Source: Gonatopus flavifemur (lineage: Eukaryota; Arthropoda; Insecta; Hymenoptera; Dryinidae). Taken from it: a DNA stretch of 64,000 nucleotides. A program made the position numbers and the translations under genes. Of the stretch, positions 63,892 through 64,000 are shown piece by piece. Where the stretch lies: NCBI GenBank assembly GCA_018340375.1, contig JAFFJZ010000002.1:27422001-27486000 (forward strand), given 5' to 3'. Under the pieces are notes generated by a model. It did no database searches. It saw only the letters and a program-made list of their open reading frames with translations, and was not told the origin of the DNA. Positions within the stretch are counted from its first letter, which is position 1; every line of letters starts with the position of its first letter.

Positions 63892-64000
63892 CACGAAAAA
63901 AAGGGATGTGGTTCATATTTGGATAGCTAAAAATTAGCTGTGACAACAAAAGTTATTGCTAAAGGAGCTAGAATCTAGCGTTTGCAGCCATTTTTTTCGC
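63892..64000. mobile_element. GCTG-motif element cut by the window end
   Basis: A left end of the type CACGAAAAAAAGGG is followed by GATAGCTAAAAATTAGCTGT, GACAACAAAAGTTATTGC and GAGCTAGAATCTAGCG, the same word style as 7018-7345. The right end lies outside the window. Confidence 0.45.

Noticed and set aside
1..64000. CRISPR array, prokaryotic operon, phage or plasmid content
   Set aside because: No regularly spaced direct repeats with unique spacers, no dense gene clusters; composition, introns and MITEs are those of an animal nucleus.
1..64000. Integrated viral segment
   Set aside because: No viral-type gene or direct-repeat segment boundary was recognised; the inverted repeats are explained by MITEs with target duplications.

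Overview
This window looks like AT-rich, gene-poor nuclear DNA of an animal. An insect is most likely, and a hymenopteran is possible but unproven. There are no operons, dense ORFs, ribosomal RNAs or prokaryotic signals. The one recognisable coding piece is a spliced immunoglobulin-domain exon of the insect Dpr / zig-8-like kind at 27870-28087 (+), ending in a canonical donor. Two weaker spliced-exon candidates lie on the minus strand, at 23866-24165 and 18162-18218. Most of the window therefore reads as intron or intergenic DNA with one or a few exons in it.

The dominant content is short non-autonomous DNA transposons (MITEs and foldbacks), many with exact target-site duplications (TSDs) readable in the sequence. 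Four groups stand out. (1) Elements with CAC...GTG ends (CACTGWRAAAA, CACGGAGAAAA) and 2-bp TSDs, usually TA. (2) Elements with CCC...GGG ends (CCCAAGTARCACA, CCCATGCAGG, CCCATACA) and 2-bp TSDs of many sequences. (3) hAT-type elements with 8-bp TSDs (CAGTGATGCCAG, TAGGGATCC). (4) Elements with TTAA TSDs, of piggyBac/Kolobok type. tRNA-like SINE fragments and long foldbacks are also present.

Layout. 1-3.2 kb: a perfect 439-bp palindrome, CAC-type and foldback MITEs, and a hAT MITE inside a larger inverted repeat. 4.6-8.6 kb: AT-rich foldbacks and a GCTG-motif element. 9.9-16.4 kb: CCC...GGG elements, some nested. 17.6-21.1 kb: a TTAA element carrying an exon-like segment, a GGGCCCA-rich element and palindromic MITEs. 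24-27.7 kb: further MITEs, then the immunoglobulin exon. 29-38.9 kb: paired CAC-type elements, a triple hAT insertion sharing one target, and nested CCC...GGG copies. 42-57 kb: motif-array elements and a three-level nest at 51-52.6 kb. 59.9-64 kb: a near-perfect foldback, SINE-like and hAT-like pieces, and an element cut by the window end.

The most unusual theme is that many elements with unrelated sequence share one design. Each has fixed ends, a 2-bp TSD, and an interior built almost wholly from one family-specific short motif repeated in both orientations (for example GCTG/CAGC, GAGTGAAA/TTTCACTC, TTGGCCC/GGGCCAA, GGTAAC/GTTACC). This resembles the subterminal transposase-binding repeats of CACTA (En/Spm) transposons stretched over the whole element. 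Coordinates come from reading the sequence by eye; no alignment or database search was run.
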